The notes: generated from the sequence alone by a model not told the origin. Positions 8,595 to 17,292 are shown, counted from the stretch's first letter. The stretch: DNA of 53,116 nt from Cetobacterium somerae ATCC BAA-474 (GCF_000479045.1 NZ_KI518185.1:1-53116); one strand, 5' to 3'. Translations and numbers: made by a program.

Positions 8595-8643
8595 TATGAT
8601 TATATCATATAACCTAGAGTTTTTTTAATGTTTCTGATATAAT
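8595..8643 (+). promoter_or_regulatory. Extended -10 promoter and palindrome upstream of the DJ-1 gene
   Basis: TGATATAAT (TATAAT at 8638-8643 preceded by TGN) is an extended -10 element 29 bases before the DJ-1 start. No good -35 is visible. A perfect inverted repeat, TATGAT-TAT-ATCATA (8595-8609), lies in the divergent gap and could be an operator. Confidence 0.5.
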
Positions 8644-8671
8644 TAAGTTAATTATTTTTCGGAGGTGTTTT

Positions 8672-9229
8672 ATGAACAAGAAAATTTTTGTTATGTTAGC
8701 TAATGGATTTGAACTAATTGAAGCGATGTCACCAGTAGACGTTTTAAGAAGAGCAGGACTTAATGTGGTTACTGTATCTACTATGGAAAACACTTTAGAA
8801 GTTGAGTCAGCTCAAAAAGTAAAAGTTGTTGCTGACATAAATATTTCTGATATTAATGTAGGAGAGGGAGTAATGGTTGTTATACCTGGTGGATTCCCTG
8901 GATATGTTAACTTAAGAAGCGATTCAAGAGTTGTTGAGATTGTTAAGGAATATTTAAATAGTAACGATAAGTTTGTTGGAGCTATTTGTGGAGGACCAAC
9001 AACTTTAGGAATAAATGGATTAATTGGAGATTATAAATTTACTTGTCATACATCTGTTAAAGAGGAGATGGCTAGTGAAAAGTATGAGCATAAAGATGTT
9101 GTAGTTGATAGAAACTTAATTACTTCTCCAGGAGCTGGAAAATCTGTTGAATTTGGTCTTGCTTTAGCTAGTGTTTTTGTAGATGAAGCTACTATAACTA
9201 AAGTTAAAAAAGGAATGGAACTTATATAA
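8672..9229 (+). CDS. DJ-1/PfpI family protein (YajL-like)
   Basis: This 185-residue protein of the DJ-1/ThiJ/YajL group has the nucleophile elbow AICGGPTTLG with Cys106, the same number as in human DJ-1. The acidic partner is in FELIEAMSPVDVLRRAGL (Glu17), and the C-terminal block is ITSPGAGKSVEFGLALA. Family members are linked to methylglyoxal detoxification, protein quality control or redox protection, and which applies here is unknown. AGGTG precedes the ATG. It is monocistronic, with its own extended -10 promoter and a terminator directly behind it. Confidence 0.9.
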   Translation: MNKKIFVMLANGFELIEAMSPVDVLRRAGLNVVTVSTMENTLEVESAQKVKVVADINISDINVGEGVMVVIPGGFPGYVNLRSDSRVVEIVKEYLNSNDKFVGAICGGPTTLGINGLIGDYKFTCHTSVKEEMASEKYEHKDVVVDRNLITSPGAGKSVEFGLALASVFVDEATITKVKKGMELI

Positions 9230-9243
9230 TAAAATTAGTAAGT

Positions 9244-9277
9244 AAAAAGGAGACTCTATTAAAGTCTCCTTTTTTAT
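9244..9277. terminator. Bidirectional terminator
   Basis: AAAAAGGAGACT and AGTCTCCTTTTT form an 11-12-base stem with A and T tracts on both sides. It serves the DJ-1 gene and the convergent SIMPL-domain gene. Confidence 0.85.
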
Positions 9278-9294
9278 ATAATATAGTATATTTT

Positions 9295-10014
9295 TTAATC
9301 AACTAGGTAATATTCGATTGTACTAACAACTCTCACATTTTTAATCTGTGGATTGTGTTGATCTCTGTTAGTTATAGTAAACTGTCCTTGATTTGCAGAT
9401 TTAATCTTTCCTAAAGAACTATTTGAATCCTTTGCAAATTTTTCAGCAACCTCTCTAGCATTTTTAGTAGCCATCTCAATCATCTCAGGTTTTAAATCAT
9501 TAAGTTTTGTATAGATATAGTCAGTTGTAGTTCCATATTGATTTGAATTTCCTAGAGCTATATTTTCTTTAACAAGTTCACCAATTTTATTCGTTAAAGT
9601 ATATACCTTATCCACTTTAGTTGAATAAACAGTGACTGTTTGAGTTGCTACATATCTAAAAGCAGCAACATTATTATCATATTGATATAACATCTTGTCT
9701 TCAATAGTAGGTGCTGAAATAGTTATCTCAGTGTTTTCTATTCCGTTCTCTTTTAAGAATTCAATAATTCTACCATTATCTCTTTCTAAATTAGAGTAAA
9801 TTTCTGAAAGTTCATTTCCAGCAACTTTGAAATCAATTGGCCATAGAACCACATCAGCCATAACCTCTTTTTCAGCTAATCCTTTTACAGTTACAACTCT
9901 GTCCATTGTTTTTGCTTTTATAAAGCTCTCTCCTAAAGTGTAACCTAAAATCCAAAGGCCAAGAAAAATACATACTCCTAAAATTCCATAACTTGTATTT
10001 AACCTATTTCTCAT
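9295..10014 (-). CDS. SIMPL domain-containing (DUF541) exported protein
   Basis: The protein has 239 residues. A single N-terminal hydrophobic segment (about 8-27) works as a signal anchor or uncleaved signal. The remainder matches the SIMPL/DUF541 pattern: DRVVTVKGLAEKEVMADVVLWPIDFKV at the start of the domain, then VTVYSTKVDKVYTLTNKIGEL and ATKNAREVAEKFAKDSNSSLGKI. Proteins of this family are envelope-located and poorly understood, and oxidative-stress roles have been proposed for some. The gene is convergent with the DJ-1 gene and lies 42 bases downstream of the radical SAM gene on the same strand, possibly in one transcript. Confidence 0.85.
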   Translation of the reverse strand: MRNRLNTSYGILGVCIFLGLWILGYTLGESFIKAKTMDRVVTVKGLAEKEVMADVVLWPIDFKVAGNELSEIYSNLERDNGRIIEFLKENGIENTEITISAPTIEDKMLYQYDNNVAAFRYVATQTVTVYSTKVDKVYTLTNKIGELVKENIALGNSNQYGTTTDYIYTKLNDLKPEMIEMATKNAREVAEKFAKDSNSSLGKIKSANQGQFTITNRDQHNPQIKNVRVVSTIEYYLVD

Positions 10015-10056
10015 ATAACCCTCCTAATTGAAAAATTATTTTGAAACTGTAATATA

Positions 10057-11265
10057 CTACTCCTCTTCTTCCTCGTCCTCTTCAACAAAGAAATCCTCAT
10101 ACATCTCATCTTCATCATCAACTATAAGAAAATCTATTTCATCTAAACAATTTTCTAATTTTAAATTTTCTGGTAACTCAGCTTCTTCAATAAAAACAAA
10201 GCTCTCATCCTCTAAAGTTGCTAAGAATAGATGTGGTAAGAATCTATCAAACTCACTAACATAAGTTGTACTTCCAAAAGGTTGTCCTTGTTTAGAGTTT
10301 TTATTTAACTCTCTTGAGTATTTTGTATGGTTTGAACAATCGTGAACAACTACTGGCCAATTCTCATCACAAGCTTGTTTCATAAGTTTAAATGTAATCT
10401 CTCTTGACCAAAGTGGAGATATATATCCTCTTCTAGCCATATACATTCTCTCTCCAACATAGTTATTTATATTGTCTTCTCCAAAGTGAAGTTCAGCACA
10501 GTTTATAAAGTCTATACCTGTTGCTAGAATCTTTTCCTTCTTTTCTTGGAACTCTTCATAAAATTCTGGAGTCATTGGAGTCTCTATTCCAACCATTGGA
10601 ATGTACTCTTTAGCTATTGCCATATTTTCAATAACTTTATCACTACATTTAACAGCACCTAAATTAAATCTTAACTCATTTAATCCAGCTTCACCAAGTT
10701 TTTGTAAGTTCTCTCTTGTACATAGCGAACCATTCGTATACATATGTTGATAAATTCCAGCTTCACTTAGCTTTTTTATAATTCCATAATATTTTTCAAT
10801 ATCTAAGAACGGCTCTAAGTATACATATGCAATTCCACTAGGTTTTTTCTGTATAGATAATAATAGGTCTATATCCTCTTCATAATAAAGTGTCTCTCCA
10901 ATTTCCCACATTCCATCTGGAATTGGCTCTTGATTATCAATATTATCATGGTAGTAACAGAACTTACATAGTAAGTTACATTGGTGAGTTTTTCTTATTC
11001 CACCAAGACCGTCACCAAATAAGCAAGAAACACATCCTTTAGGGAATTTTTGTTGATCTCCAACGAAGAATGTTCTTCCTTTAAGATTTTTCAGATCAGC
11101 AATCTCATCTTTCATCTCTTGGTGTCTTTTATTAACTGCTAACTCAATCTGTCTAACAGTTGAATCTATAATTGGGCTAAATCTTTTAAATACTTCTGTT
11201 TTATCTCCAGAAAGTGATGATAAATGACTAAACCACTCTAATGCATCTTTTTTTGATATTTTCAT
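10057..11265 (-). CDS. Radical SAM protein of unassigned function with acidic tail
   Basis: The protein has 402 residues. The S-adenosylmethionine/iron-sulfur motif is CNLLCKFC (Cys96, Cys100, Cys103). Two further cysteines, in KGCVSCLFGDGLGG (Cys78, Cys81), sit just before it and could ligate an auxiliary site. The barrel continues through YLEPFLDIEKYYGII and MYTNGSLCTRENLQKLGEAGLNELRFNLGAV. The last 30 residues are almost entirely Asp and Glu. An unrelated poly-Ser reading on the other strand is only the mirror of that tail. I do not recognise the substrate. It is not one of the tRNA or cofactor radical SAM enzymes I know, and no peptide substrate or partner is adjacent. Confidence 0.75.
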   Translation of the reverse strand: MKISKKDALEWFSHLSSLSGDKTEVFKRFSPIIDSTVRQIELAVNKRHQEMKDEIADLKNLKGRTFFVGDQQKFPKGCVSCLFGDGLGGIRKTHQCNLLCKFCYYHDNIDNQEPIPDGMWEIGETLYYEEDIDLLLSIQKKPSGIAYVYLEPFLDIEKYYGIIKKLSEAGIYQHMYTNGSLCTRENLQKLGEAGLNELRFNLGAVKCSDKVIENMAIAKEYIPMVGIETPMTPEFYEEFQEKKEKILATGIDFINCAELHFGEDNINNYVGERMYMARRGYISPLWSREITFKLMKQACDENWPVVVHDCSNHTKYSRELNKNSKQGQPFGSTTYVSEFDRFLPHLFLATLEDESFVFIEEAELPENLKLENCLDEIDFLIVDDEDEMYEDFFVEEDEEEEE

Positions 11266-11349
11266 TATTTATTCTCCAATTCTAAAATTAAAATATAATC
11301 TATCTTTAATTATATACCTTTTGAGTAAAGATTACAACTAAATAATATG

Positions 11350-12936
11350 TTAAAGTGTTGCAAAGGCTAAGTCCACTACTTTAAAACCATCAATGGCAGC
11401 ACTTATAATTCCACCTGCGTATCCAGCTCCCTCTCCTATTGGATAAAGACCTTTTGTATTTACTGATTCTCCAAACTCATTTCTTGTAACTTTTACAGGA
11501 GCAGATGTTCTAGTTTCTGGTCCTATTAAATTTGCATGCTCACTTATAAAGTTTCTTTGTGTTTTTTCCCAATACCCCATAGCCATTTTCATATTCTTAG
11601 ATATTACCTCTGGGAAAAGATTATTTAAGTCATAGCTTTTCAATTCCATCTCATAACTAGACTCAATCTTTCTATTTGTAGTTTTCCCTTTCAAGAAATC
11701 AAGAGTATTTTGATATAGTGCTCCGTAATTTCCAATTATATCATAAGTTTTCTTTTCAAGTTGATCTTGATATTCCATTCCTGAGAAAAGTTCATCTCCA
11801 AACTCATTAGCTTTAACTCCTACAACAAGTGCTGAGTTAGAAAATCTACCATCTCTTTGAGAGTAACTCATTCCATTAACAAGTGTCCCTCCCTCTTGAG
11901 AAGCAGCGTTTACAATTACACCACCTGGACACATACAAAATGAAAATACTCCTCTTTCTTCATCTCTATTGTTATAAGTTAAGCTATATGTTGCAGCTTC
12001 TAAATTTGGGTGAGAACACATCTTACCATACTGCATTGTATCTATATCCACTCTTGGATGTTCGATTCTTGCTCCTATGGCAAAAGGTTTATTTTCCATA
12101 AAAACACCATGTTTATGAAGCATTCTATAAGTATCTCTCGATGAATGTCCTATAGCTAATATTACATGATCAAATAAAACATTCTCTTCTACTAAGATTG
12201 GTGATTTCAGATTTTGAATCTTTATACCTTTTACTTTTCCATCTAAAATTATAACATCCTTTATTAAAGTGTTAAAATGAAACTCTCCACCTAAATTTAT
12301 AATTTTTTCTCTTAAATTTTTTACTACTACCTTTAATACATCAGTTCCTACATGTGGTTTATAATCCCAAAGTATTTGTTCTTGGGCACCATTAGCAACT
12401 AACTCTAAAAATATTTTATTCATATATCCACTTTTTACTCTAGTGTTTAACTTTCCGTCTGAATATGTTCCTGCTCCACCCTCTCCAAATTGAATATTTG
12501 AATTAGGATTAAGCATACTAAATTTTATAAATTCATCAATAGTTTTATCTCTATCGTCAACTTTTTCTCCACGTTCATAAACTATAGGCTTTATTCCAAG
12601 TTCACAAAGTCTAAGAGCAGCAAAAAGTCCAGCTGGTCCAGCTCCTATAACAGCAACTCTTTCTATTCCATCTTTTGCTTTATAGTTTACTTCCTCATTC
12701 TCTTTAAATGGATTTACATTTGTTAGAGATGAGATATCTACATCATTTTTTAATGTAACCTCTATATTGTAAACAAATTTTATATCAGTTTTTTTTCTAC
12801 TATCTATTGATCTTTTTGAATACTCTATTTTTTCTATATTCTCTTCTTTTATTCCTCTTTTAATGATCTCTTTTTTAAGTTCAAGGGTTTGATTCTTTTC
12901 AATAGAAACATTAATATTGTTTATAACGACTTTCAC
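11350..12936 (-). CDS. NAD(P)/FAD-dependent oxidoreductase, COG2509 group
   Basis: This flavoprotein of 528 residues has an N-terminal ferredoxin-like region (about 1-90) and then a dinucleotide-binding motif, VAVIGAGPAGLFAALRLCELG (about 95-115). NIQFGEGGAGTYSDGKLNTRVKSGY is diagnostic of the COG2509 family. ILAIGHSSRDTYRML and the C-terminal LYPIGEGAGYAGGIISAAIDG close the FAD site. The CMCPGG segment contains conserved cysteines. The biochemical role of the family is unknown. It is transcribed from the minus strand between HU and the radical SAM gene, with 84 bases to the latter. Confidence 0.85.
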   Translation of the reverse strand: MKVVINNINVSIEKNQTLELKKEIIKRGIKEENIEKIEYSKRSIDSRKKTDIKFVYNIEVTLKNDVDISSLTNVNPFKENEEVNYKAKDGIERVAVIGAGPAGLFAALRLCELGIKPIVYERGEKVDDRDKTIDEFIKFSMLNPNSNIQFGEGGAGTYSDGKLNTRVKSGYMNKIFLELVANGAQEQILWDYKPHVGTDVLKVVVKNLREKIINLGGEFHFNTLIKDVIILDGKVKGIKIQNLKSPILVEENVLFDHVILAIGHSSRDTYRMLHKHGVFMENKPFAIGARIEHPRVDIDTMQYGKMCSHPNLEAATYSLTYNNRDEERGVFSFCMCPGGVIVNAASQEGGTLVNGMSYSQRDGRFSNSALVVGVKANEFGDELFSGMEYQDQLEKKTYDIIGNYGALYQNTLDFLKGKTTNRKIESSYEMELKSYDLNNLFPEVISKNMKMAMGYWEKTQRNFISEHANLIGPETRTSAPVKVTRNEFGESVNTKGLYPIGEGAGYAGGIISAAIDGFKVVDLAFATL

Positions 12937-12952
12937 TTTACACCTCTTTTTA

Positions 12953-13001
12953 AATAAAAAAGCTCCGAATGATATTCTTCAAAAGAATTGTATTCGAAGC
13001 A
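12953..13001 (-). terminator. Terminator of the HU gene
   Basis: On the minus strand GCTTCGAAT pairs with ATTCGGAGC around an inner ATTCTT/AAGAAT stem. TTTTTTATTT follows. Confidence 0.75.
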
Positions 13002-13009
13002 TTTTGTAA

Positions 13010-13282
13010 TTATACTATTTTTTCCTCTAAAGTTTTTCCAACTCTAAATTTAACAACTTTTTTCTCTTTTAATTTCATTTTCTTACCTGTTTGTGGGTTT
13101 CTTACGTGTCTTGCTGCTCTAGTAACTACTTCAAATTTTCCCCATCCTATAAATGATACTGGTTCACCTTCAACTAACTTTTGTTCAACTAAATCTAAAA
13201 ATAACTTAACTGCCTTCTCTGCATCTTTTTTAGTGTATTCACCTGTTTTTGCAAATAAATCGATAAACTCTTTTTTAGTCAT
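13010..13282 (-). CDS. hup: HU family DNA-binding protein
   Basis: HU is a histone-like dimeric protein that bends and compacts DNA. The 90-residue protein starts MTKKEFIDLFAKTGEYTKKDAEKA, continues through SFIGWGKFEVVTRAARHVRNPQTGKKMKL, the DNA-binding arm with the minor-groove intercalating Pro, and ends with VVKFRVGKTLEEKI. I chose the ATG at 13282 because GGAGGG lies 6 bases before it. An upstream in-frame ATG at 13321 would add 13 residues without a ribosome site. It is monocistronic with a perfect consensus promoter and a strong terminator, as expected for an abundant protein. Confidence 0.95.
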   Translation of the reverse strand: MTKKEFIDLFAKTGEYTKKDAEKAVKLFLDLVEQKLVEGEPVSFIGWGKFEVVTRAARHVRNPQTGKKMKLKEKKVVKFRVGKTLEEKIV

Positions 13283-13367
13283 TGTTACCCTCCTTGAACT
13301 ATTATAGAATATAGTATGCAAGAAACCAAAAAGTTGAAAACCCTTTATTTATGGTATCTTTAAACCG

Positions 13368-13396
13368 ATTATACTCAGTAAACCCTTAAATGTCAA
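13368..13396 (-). promoter_or_regulatory. Consensus promoter of the HU gene
   Basis: On the minus strand TTGACA (plus 13391-13396) and TATAAT (plus 13368-13373) both match the consensus perfectly and are 17 bases apart. This predicts a 5' leader of about 80 bases before the HU ATG and high expression. Confidence 0.9.
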
Positions 13397-13444
13397 TACT
13401 TTATGTATATTTTTTTGTATTTATTTTAAAAAAATGTAAAAATA

Positions 13445-13530
13445 TGGCGATAGAGGTGGGACTCGAACCCACGAAGCTTACGCTCTACACGCGTTCCAGG
13501 CGTGCTCCTTAGCCACTCGGTCACTCTACC
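13445..13530 (-). tRNA. tRNA-Ser (anticodon GGA)
   Basis: This is a class II tRNA of 86 bases including an encoded CCA. The acceptor stem GGTAGAG pairs with CTCTATC and is followed by discriminator G and CCA. The D-loop is GTGGCTAAGG. The anticodon arm CACGC-CTGGAAC-GCGTG gives anticodon GGA, reading UCC/UCU Ser codons. A long variable arm typical of Ser is present, and the T arm GTGGGTTCGAGTCCCAC is intact. It stands alone between HU and the HD-domain gene. Confidence 0.97.
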
Positions 13531-13600
13531 TTGCTCATTAATTAATACTTTTTAATAATATCACATGAAAAGAGAAAAATCAATAAACTTCATGTATTTT

Positions 13601-14182
13601 TTACTTTATAATTCCCCTCTCCTGATACTTTAAAAACTCAGGTAACATAACTTTTTCATATAGTTCAGGAACATAGATTTTTATAACTTCAGCTCTTTTT
13701 AAAACTCTCTCCATAGGAGCGTTAAATTTCTTCCAAGTATGTCCATCAGAAGTTAAGTTTTGCATAAATCCTTGATATCTATCACAAACATTTGCAAATT
13801 TAGCTTCATTACTTTCACACTCTTCAAACTCTAACCAAAGGTTTAAAAACTCATCTTTTTGATCATCTGGTAGGAGAGAGAAAAGTTTAACTGCAGCTTT
13901 TAACTCATCGTCAGCTTTATCAGGTCTTACTTCACCAAAAGCGGGAGTATCCCCAGCGTATATCTCAACTAAATCATGGATTAAAATCATTTTCAGAGAT
14001 CTTTCTAAATTGACCTCTCCTTGAAAGTACTCTTTTATTGTCAAAGCAACTAAAGCCATATGCCAACTGTGCTCTGCATCATTTTCCTCTCTTTTTCCAT
14101 TTACAACAAGTGATTGTCTAAAAATATCCTTCACTTTATCAATTTCAAATAAAAATGCCATCTGTTTTTGAATTCTTTCCAT
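13601..14182 (-). CDS. HD-domain hydrolase, YfbR/HDDC2-like
   Basis: The 193-residue HD-fold phosphohydrolase has the metal-binding pattern of the family: NDAEHSWHMALVAL (about 34-47), ILIHDLVEIYAGDTP (about 67-81, the HD pair), and a distal Asp in VCDRYQGFMQN (about 132-142). E. coli YfbR and human HDDC2 are 5'-deoxynucleotidases acting on dNMPs, and that activity is plausible but inferred. The start has only a weakly spaced GGGGG upstream. It lies 33 bases behind the RNA helicase gene on the same strand, so the two probably share a transcript. Confidence 0.85.
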   Translation of the reverse strand: MERIQKQMAFLFEIDKVKDIFRQSLVVNGKREENDAEHSWHMALVALTIKEYFQGEVNLERSLKMILIHDLVEIYAGDTPAFGEVRPDKADDELKAAVKLFSLLPDDQKDEFLNLWLEFEECESNEAKFANVCDRYQGFMQNLTSDGHTWKKFNAPMERVLKRAEVIKIYVPELYEKVMLPEFLKYQERGIIK

Positions 14183-14215
14183 TTTTTATGTATCCCCCTT
14201 CTTTTAGTTTCATTT

Positions 14216-15430
14216 TTATCTTCTGTAACGCTTTTTTTGCTCTTCTATATTTTTTGTTCTTGCGTTTATTTTCTTATTGTACTTCTTTTTAGGTAGCTCT
14301 AATGTAGACATAACTCCTTGAGCAAACTCTATCTCCATTTCAGGAATAGAGAATCCAATTGTATTTTCAATATCTTTTAACATACTTTCATTTCTATCTG
14401 TAACAAAAAGGTATGATTCTCCTTTTTCTCCAGCTCTACCAGTTCTTCCAATTCTATGGATATAACTTTCAACATCCTCTGTAATATCATAGTTAAATAT
14501 ATGAGTTACTCCAGTGATATCTACTCCTCTTGCTGCAACATCTGTTGCAACTAAAAATTGAAACTCTACATCTTTAAATGCTTTCATTATTTTCTCTCTT
14601 TTAGCTTGAGGTATATCACTATGTAGTTTTTGACAAGAGTATCCTCTAGATGATAACTCCTCTTCTAAACTATCAACTCTAACTTTAGTTCTACAGAAAA
14701 TAATTCCCATAAATGGATTTGTATCATTTAATAGAGAACAAAGAGTATCTAATTTTCTTCTATCTGATGTTTTTATAATATGCTGATTTATATTTGCTAG
14801 TTTATTCTCTTTACTTTCAATAACAATATTTAATGGTTCTTTTGTTATTCTATAAGCTATCTTCTTAACTGTAGAATCTATTGTTGCAGAGAAACAAAGA
14901 GTTTGTCTTTTTCTACTACAAACTTCAATAACTTTATCAATCTCATTTCTGAATCCCATCATAAGAATTTGATCAACCTCATCTAAAACTAATGTTTTTA
15001 TTTTAGATAGATCAATTGCTTTTCTTTCTATTAAATCAACTAACCTTCCAGGAGTTCCAATAACAATATCAACTCCAGATTTTAAAGTTTCTATTTGACC
15101 AGCTATCTCTCTACCACCATAAGCTAGCATAATTTTTTTATTATCGTAATTTATTTTTTCGCACTCTTCTGCAATCTGGATTGCTAACTCTCTTGTTGGA
15201 GTTATTATTAAACTTTGTGGTAATTTCCCATTTCCACCTAAGTTTTGTATAATAGGTATTATAAAAGCTAAAGTTTTTCCACTTCCTGTAGCTGCTTGAG
15301 CTATGACATCTTTACCATTTAATATTGGTGGAATTCCCTCTTTTTGTATATCAGTTGGCTCTTTAATTCCCATCTTACTTAAAAGTTCTATTATATTTTT
15401 ATTAACATTTAAATTATTAAAATTATTCAC
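14216..15430 (-). CDS. DEAD-box family ATP-dependent RNA helicase (DEVD variant)
   Basis: This RNA helicase of 404 residues has all the family motifs: a Q motif (PTDIQKEGIPPIL), AATGSGKT (motif I), PTRELAIQ (Ia), GTPGRL (Ib), LDEVDQIL (motif II as Asp-Glu-Val-Asp), SAT (III), VATDVAARGVDI (V) and HRIGRTGR (VI). The short basic C-terminal tail (KKKYNKKINARTK) is likely RNA-binding. I place the start at the GTG at 15430 because GAAGGAG lies just before it. A TTG at 15460 would add 10 residues with no ribosome site. It resembles CshA/DbpA-size enzymes used in ribosome assembly or mRNA decay, but the exact orthologue is uncertain. Confidence 0.9.
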   Translation of the reverse strand: MNNFNNLNVNKNIIELLSKMGIKEPTDIQKEGIPPILNGKDVIAQAATGSGKTLAFIIPIIQNLGGNGKLPQSLIITPTRELAIQIAEECEKINYDNKKIMLAYGGREIAGQIETLKSGVDIVIGTPGRLVDLIERKAIDLSKIKTLVLDEVDQILMMGFRNEIDKVIEVCSRKRQTLCFSATIDSTVKKIAYRITKEPLNIVIESKENKLANINQHIIKTSDRRKLDTLCSLLNDTNPFMGIIFCRTKVRVDSLEEELSSRGYSCQKLHSDIPQAKREKIMKAFKDVEFQFLVATDVAARGVDITGVTHIFNYDITEDVESYIHRIGRTGRAGEKGESYLFVTDRNESMLKDIENTIGFSIPEMEIEFAQGVMSTLELPKKKYNKKINARTKNIEEQKKRYRR

Positions 15431-15533
15431 ATATTCTCCTTCGATTTTAACTTTATTCAATTGTTTATTATAGCATTTATTCGCTAAAAAGGGAACAAGT
15501 ATAAAATTAAGTTTTATTGTACAATTTTAATCT

Positions 15534-15561
15534 TTGACTTTTGTAAAAAATCTGTTAAAAT
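15534..15561 (+). promoter_or_regulatory. Promoter of the PfkB-type kinase gene
   Basis: TTGACT (15534-15539) and TAAAAT (15556-15561) are 16 bases apart, about 40 bases before the ATG at 15601, which has AGGAGG upstream. Confidence 0.6.
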
Positions 15562-15600
15562 ATATTTATTTATTTTTTTTATATTTAGGAGGAATTTGTA

Positions 15601-16554
15601 ATGCAAGATTGTCTAAGCGGACAAAAATATATACTAGTTTTTGGAGCTTCTGTTGTTGATATGTTTGGTTTTTGCAACTCATCATATAAAGCCTGCGATT
15701 CTATTCCAGGAAAGATAAAAATATCTTTCGGAGGAGTTTCAAGAAATATAGCTGAAAATATGGCTAGAGTTGGAGTTAAAACTAAGTTCATATCTATCAT
15801 AGGAGATGATGAGATCGGACGTTCAATGTTAACTCACTCTTTAAAAATTGGATATGATATGAGAAATTCTTTAGTTTTAGAAGGAAAAAGCACACCAACG
15901 TACATGGCTATTTTAGATGAGAGCGGAGAGATGGTTTCAGCAGTAGCAGACTTAGATAGTATAAGTGCTATGACAACTGATTTTATAGACTCGAAAGCAC
16001 CTATGATAGAAAATGCTGCATTTACATTCTTAGATGCTGATGATCCAGAGAACTTAGAGTACCTATTAACTAAGTTTCAAGGAAAAACAAATTTCATCTT
16101 AGACCCAATCTCTTCAACAAAAGCTGAAAAGGTTAAACATCTTATAAAATATTTCCATACAATAAAGCCTAATAGAGTTGAAGCTGAAGTTTTATCTGGT
16201 ATTAAAATTAATACTAGAGAGGACTTAGAAAAAGTAGGAACTCACTTTTTATCTTTAGGAATTAAAAATGTATTTATAAGTTTAGATGCCGATGGAATTT
16301 ACTATACTAACGGAGTAGAGAGTGGAACATTAAAAGCTACTGGAGTTACAGTTAAAAATGTTACAGGAGCAGGAGATTCTTTTGTTGCAGGATTAGGATT
16401 TGGTTATATGCATGACCTTCCTATAAAAGAGACTGTTAAGTTCGCTATGGCGATGTCAATTGTTACAATATCTCATGAAGAGACTATTCACCCAAATATG
16501 GGGCATGAGTTAATTCAAGAAATAATAGCAAAAACAAATTGGAATGAAAATTAA
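15601..16554 (+). CDS. PfkB family sugar/nucleoside kinase, probably pseudouridine kinase-like
   Basis: The ribokinase-fold kinase has 317 residues. The N-terminal signature KISFGGVSRNIAENMARVG (about 40-58) followed by IGDDEIG closely resembles the YeiC/PsuK branch (pseudouridine kinase), where GGVxRNIAENLARLG is typical. The C-terminal PfkB signature is NVTGAGDSFVAGLGFGY with the catalytic Asp. No PsuG glycosidase gene is adjacent, so the substrate assignment is tentative. It could be another nucleoside or sugar kinase. It has its own promoter and terminator and is divergent from the helicase gene. Confidence 0.82.
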   Translation: MQDCLSGQKYILVFGASVVDMFGFCNSSYKACDSIPGKIKISFGGVSRNIAENMARVGVKTKFISIIGDDEIGRSMLTHSLKIGYDMRNSLVLEGKSTPTYMAILDESGEMVSAVADLDSISAMTTDFIDSKAPMIENAAFTFLDADDPENLEYLLTKFQGKTNFILDPISSTKAEKVKHLIKYFHTIKPNRVEAEVLSGIKINTREDLEKVGTHFLSLGIKNVFISLDADGIYYTNGVESGTLKATGVTVKNVTGAGDSFVAGLGFGYMHDLPIKETVKFAMAMSIVTISHEETIHPNMGHELIQEIIAKTNWNEN

Positions 16555-16583
16555 AAAAATGGACTAAATTTAGTCCATTTTTT
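16555..16583. terminator. Bidirectional terminator
   Basis: AAAAAAATGGACTAA and TTAGTCCATTTTTTT form a stem directly behind the kinase stop. It is shared with the convergent Bax-inhibitor-1 gene. Confidence 0.85.
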
Positions 16584-16585
16584 TA

Positions 16586-17260
16586 TTAGTTATTTCTTTT
16601 ACCAAATAATCTTAAAAGATTTAGGAATAAGTTTACAAAGTCTAAGTAAAGCATTAAAGCTCCAATAGTTGAAAACTTATTATAATCTTCCTCTGTTAAA
16701 TCATTAGATTGGAATATTTTTACAATTCTATTTATATCATAAGCAATTAGAGCTGTAAATAGTACTACTGCACATACAGATATAAACCATCCAAGAATTG
16801 ATATTTTTAAGAATAGATTTAGGAGAGAGACAATTACTAAAGCAATTAATCCTCCTTTAAAGAAACCATCATATGATGAAAGATCCTCTTTTGTTTTTAA
16901 TCCATAAATTGTCATTCCAACAAATATAAGAGATGTAACTCCTAAAACATAAAGAATAGAATATGGATTGTAGATTAACATAACTACAGAAAGAACTAAA
17001 CCGTTCATAGCTGAATACGCTATAAATAAAAGTTTTGCAGTTCCACTACTTATCTTATTTATACCAAAGTTTATACCAAGAACTAATAACAACTCTGCTA
17101 CTATTATAAAAGTCATATAGTTAGCTACAAAAGATATTAACGGTTGACTTTGGACAACATACCAAGAAACACCTCCTGTAATTAAAAGCCCTAAGAACAT
17201 TTGCATAAAAACTTTTCTTAGAAAACTATTTTTTGTAGAAATCTCAATTGAATTATACAT
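16586..17260 (-). CDS. Bax inhibitor-1/YccA family membrane protein
   Basis: The 224-residue protein has seven predicted membrane segments: FMQMFLGLLITGGVSWYVV, MTFIIVAELLLVLGINFGI, LLFIAYSAMNGLVLSVVML and so on. Features typical of the BI-1/YbhL/YccA family are the small-residue YSAMNGL segment and the C-terminal ALIAYDINRIVKI and ALMLYLDFVNLFLNLLRLFG with conserved acidic residues thought to control a pH-dependent ion leak. I chose the ATG at 17260 because GGAGG lies 6 bases before it. An upstream ATG (17275) adds only MRRLI. The cellular role in bacteria is not settled. Confidence 0.9.
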   Translation of the reverse strand: MYNSIEISTKNSFLRKVFMQMFLGLLITGGVSWYVVQSQPLISFVANYMTFIIVAELLLVLGINFGINKISSGTAKLLFIAYSAMNGLVLSVVMLIYNPYSILYVLGVTSLIFVGMTIYGLKTKEDLSSYDGFFKGGLIALVIVSLLNLFLKISILGWFISVCAVVLFTALIAYDINRIVKIFQSNDLTEEDYNKFSTIGALMLYLDFVNLFLNLLRLFGKRNN

Positions 17261-17292
17261 AATTAACCTCCTCAATTATTTTAAAATTAAAT

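Noticed and set aside
8672-9229. Intracellular protease PfpI
   Set aside because: The Cys106 and Glu17 context matches the DJ-1/YajL branch rather than the PfpI protease branch.
10028-10264. Plus-strand frame rich in serine
   Set aside because: It is the mirror of the Asp/Glu tail of the minus-strand radical SAM protein (GAA/GAT codons read as TTC/ATC/TCT). It has no ribosome site of its own.
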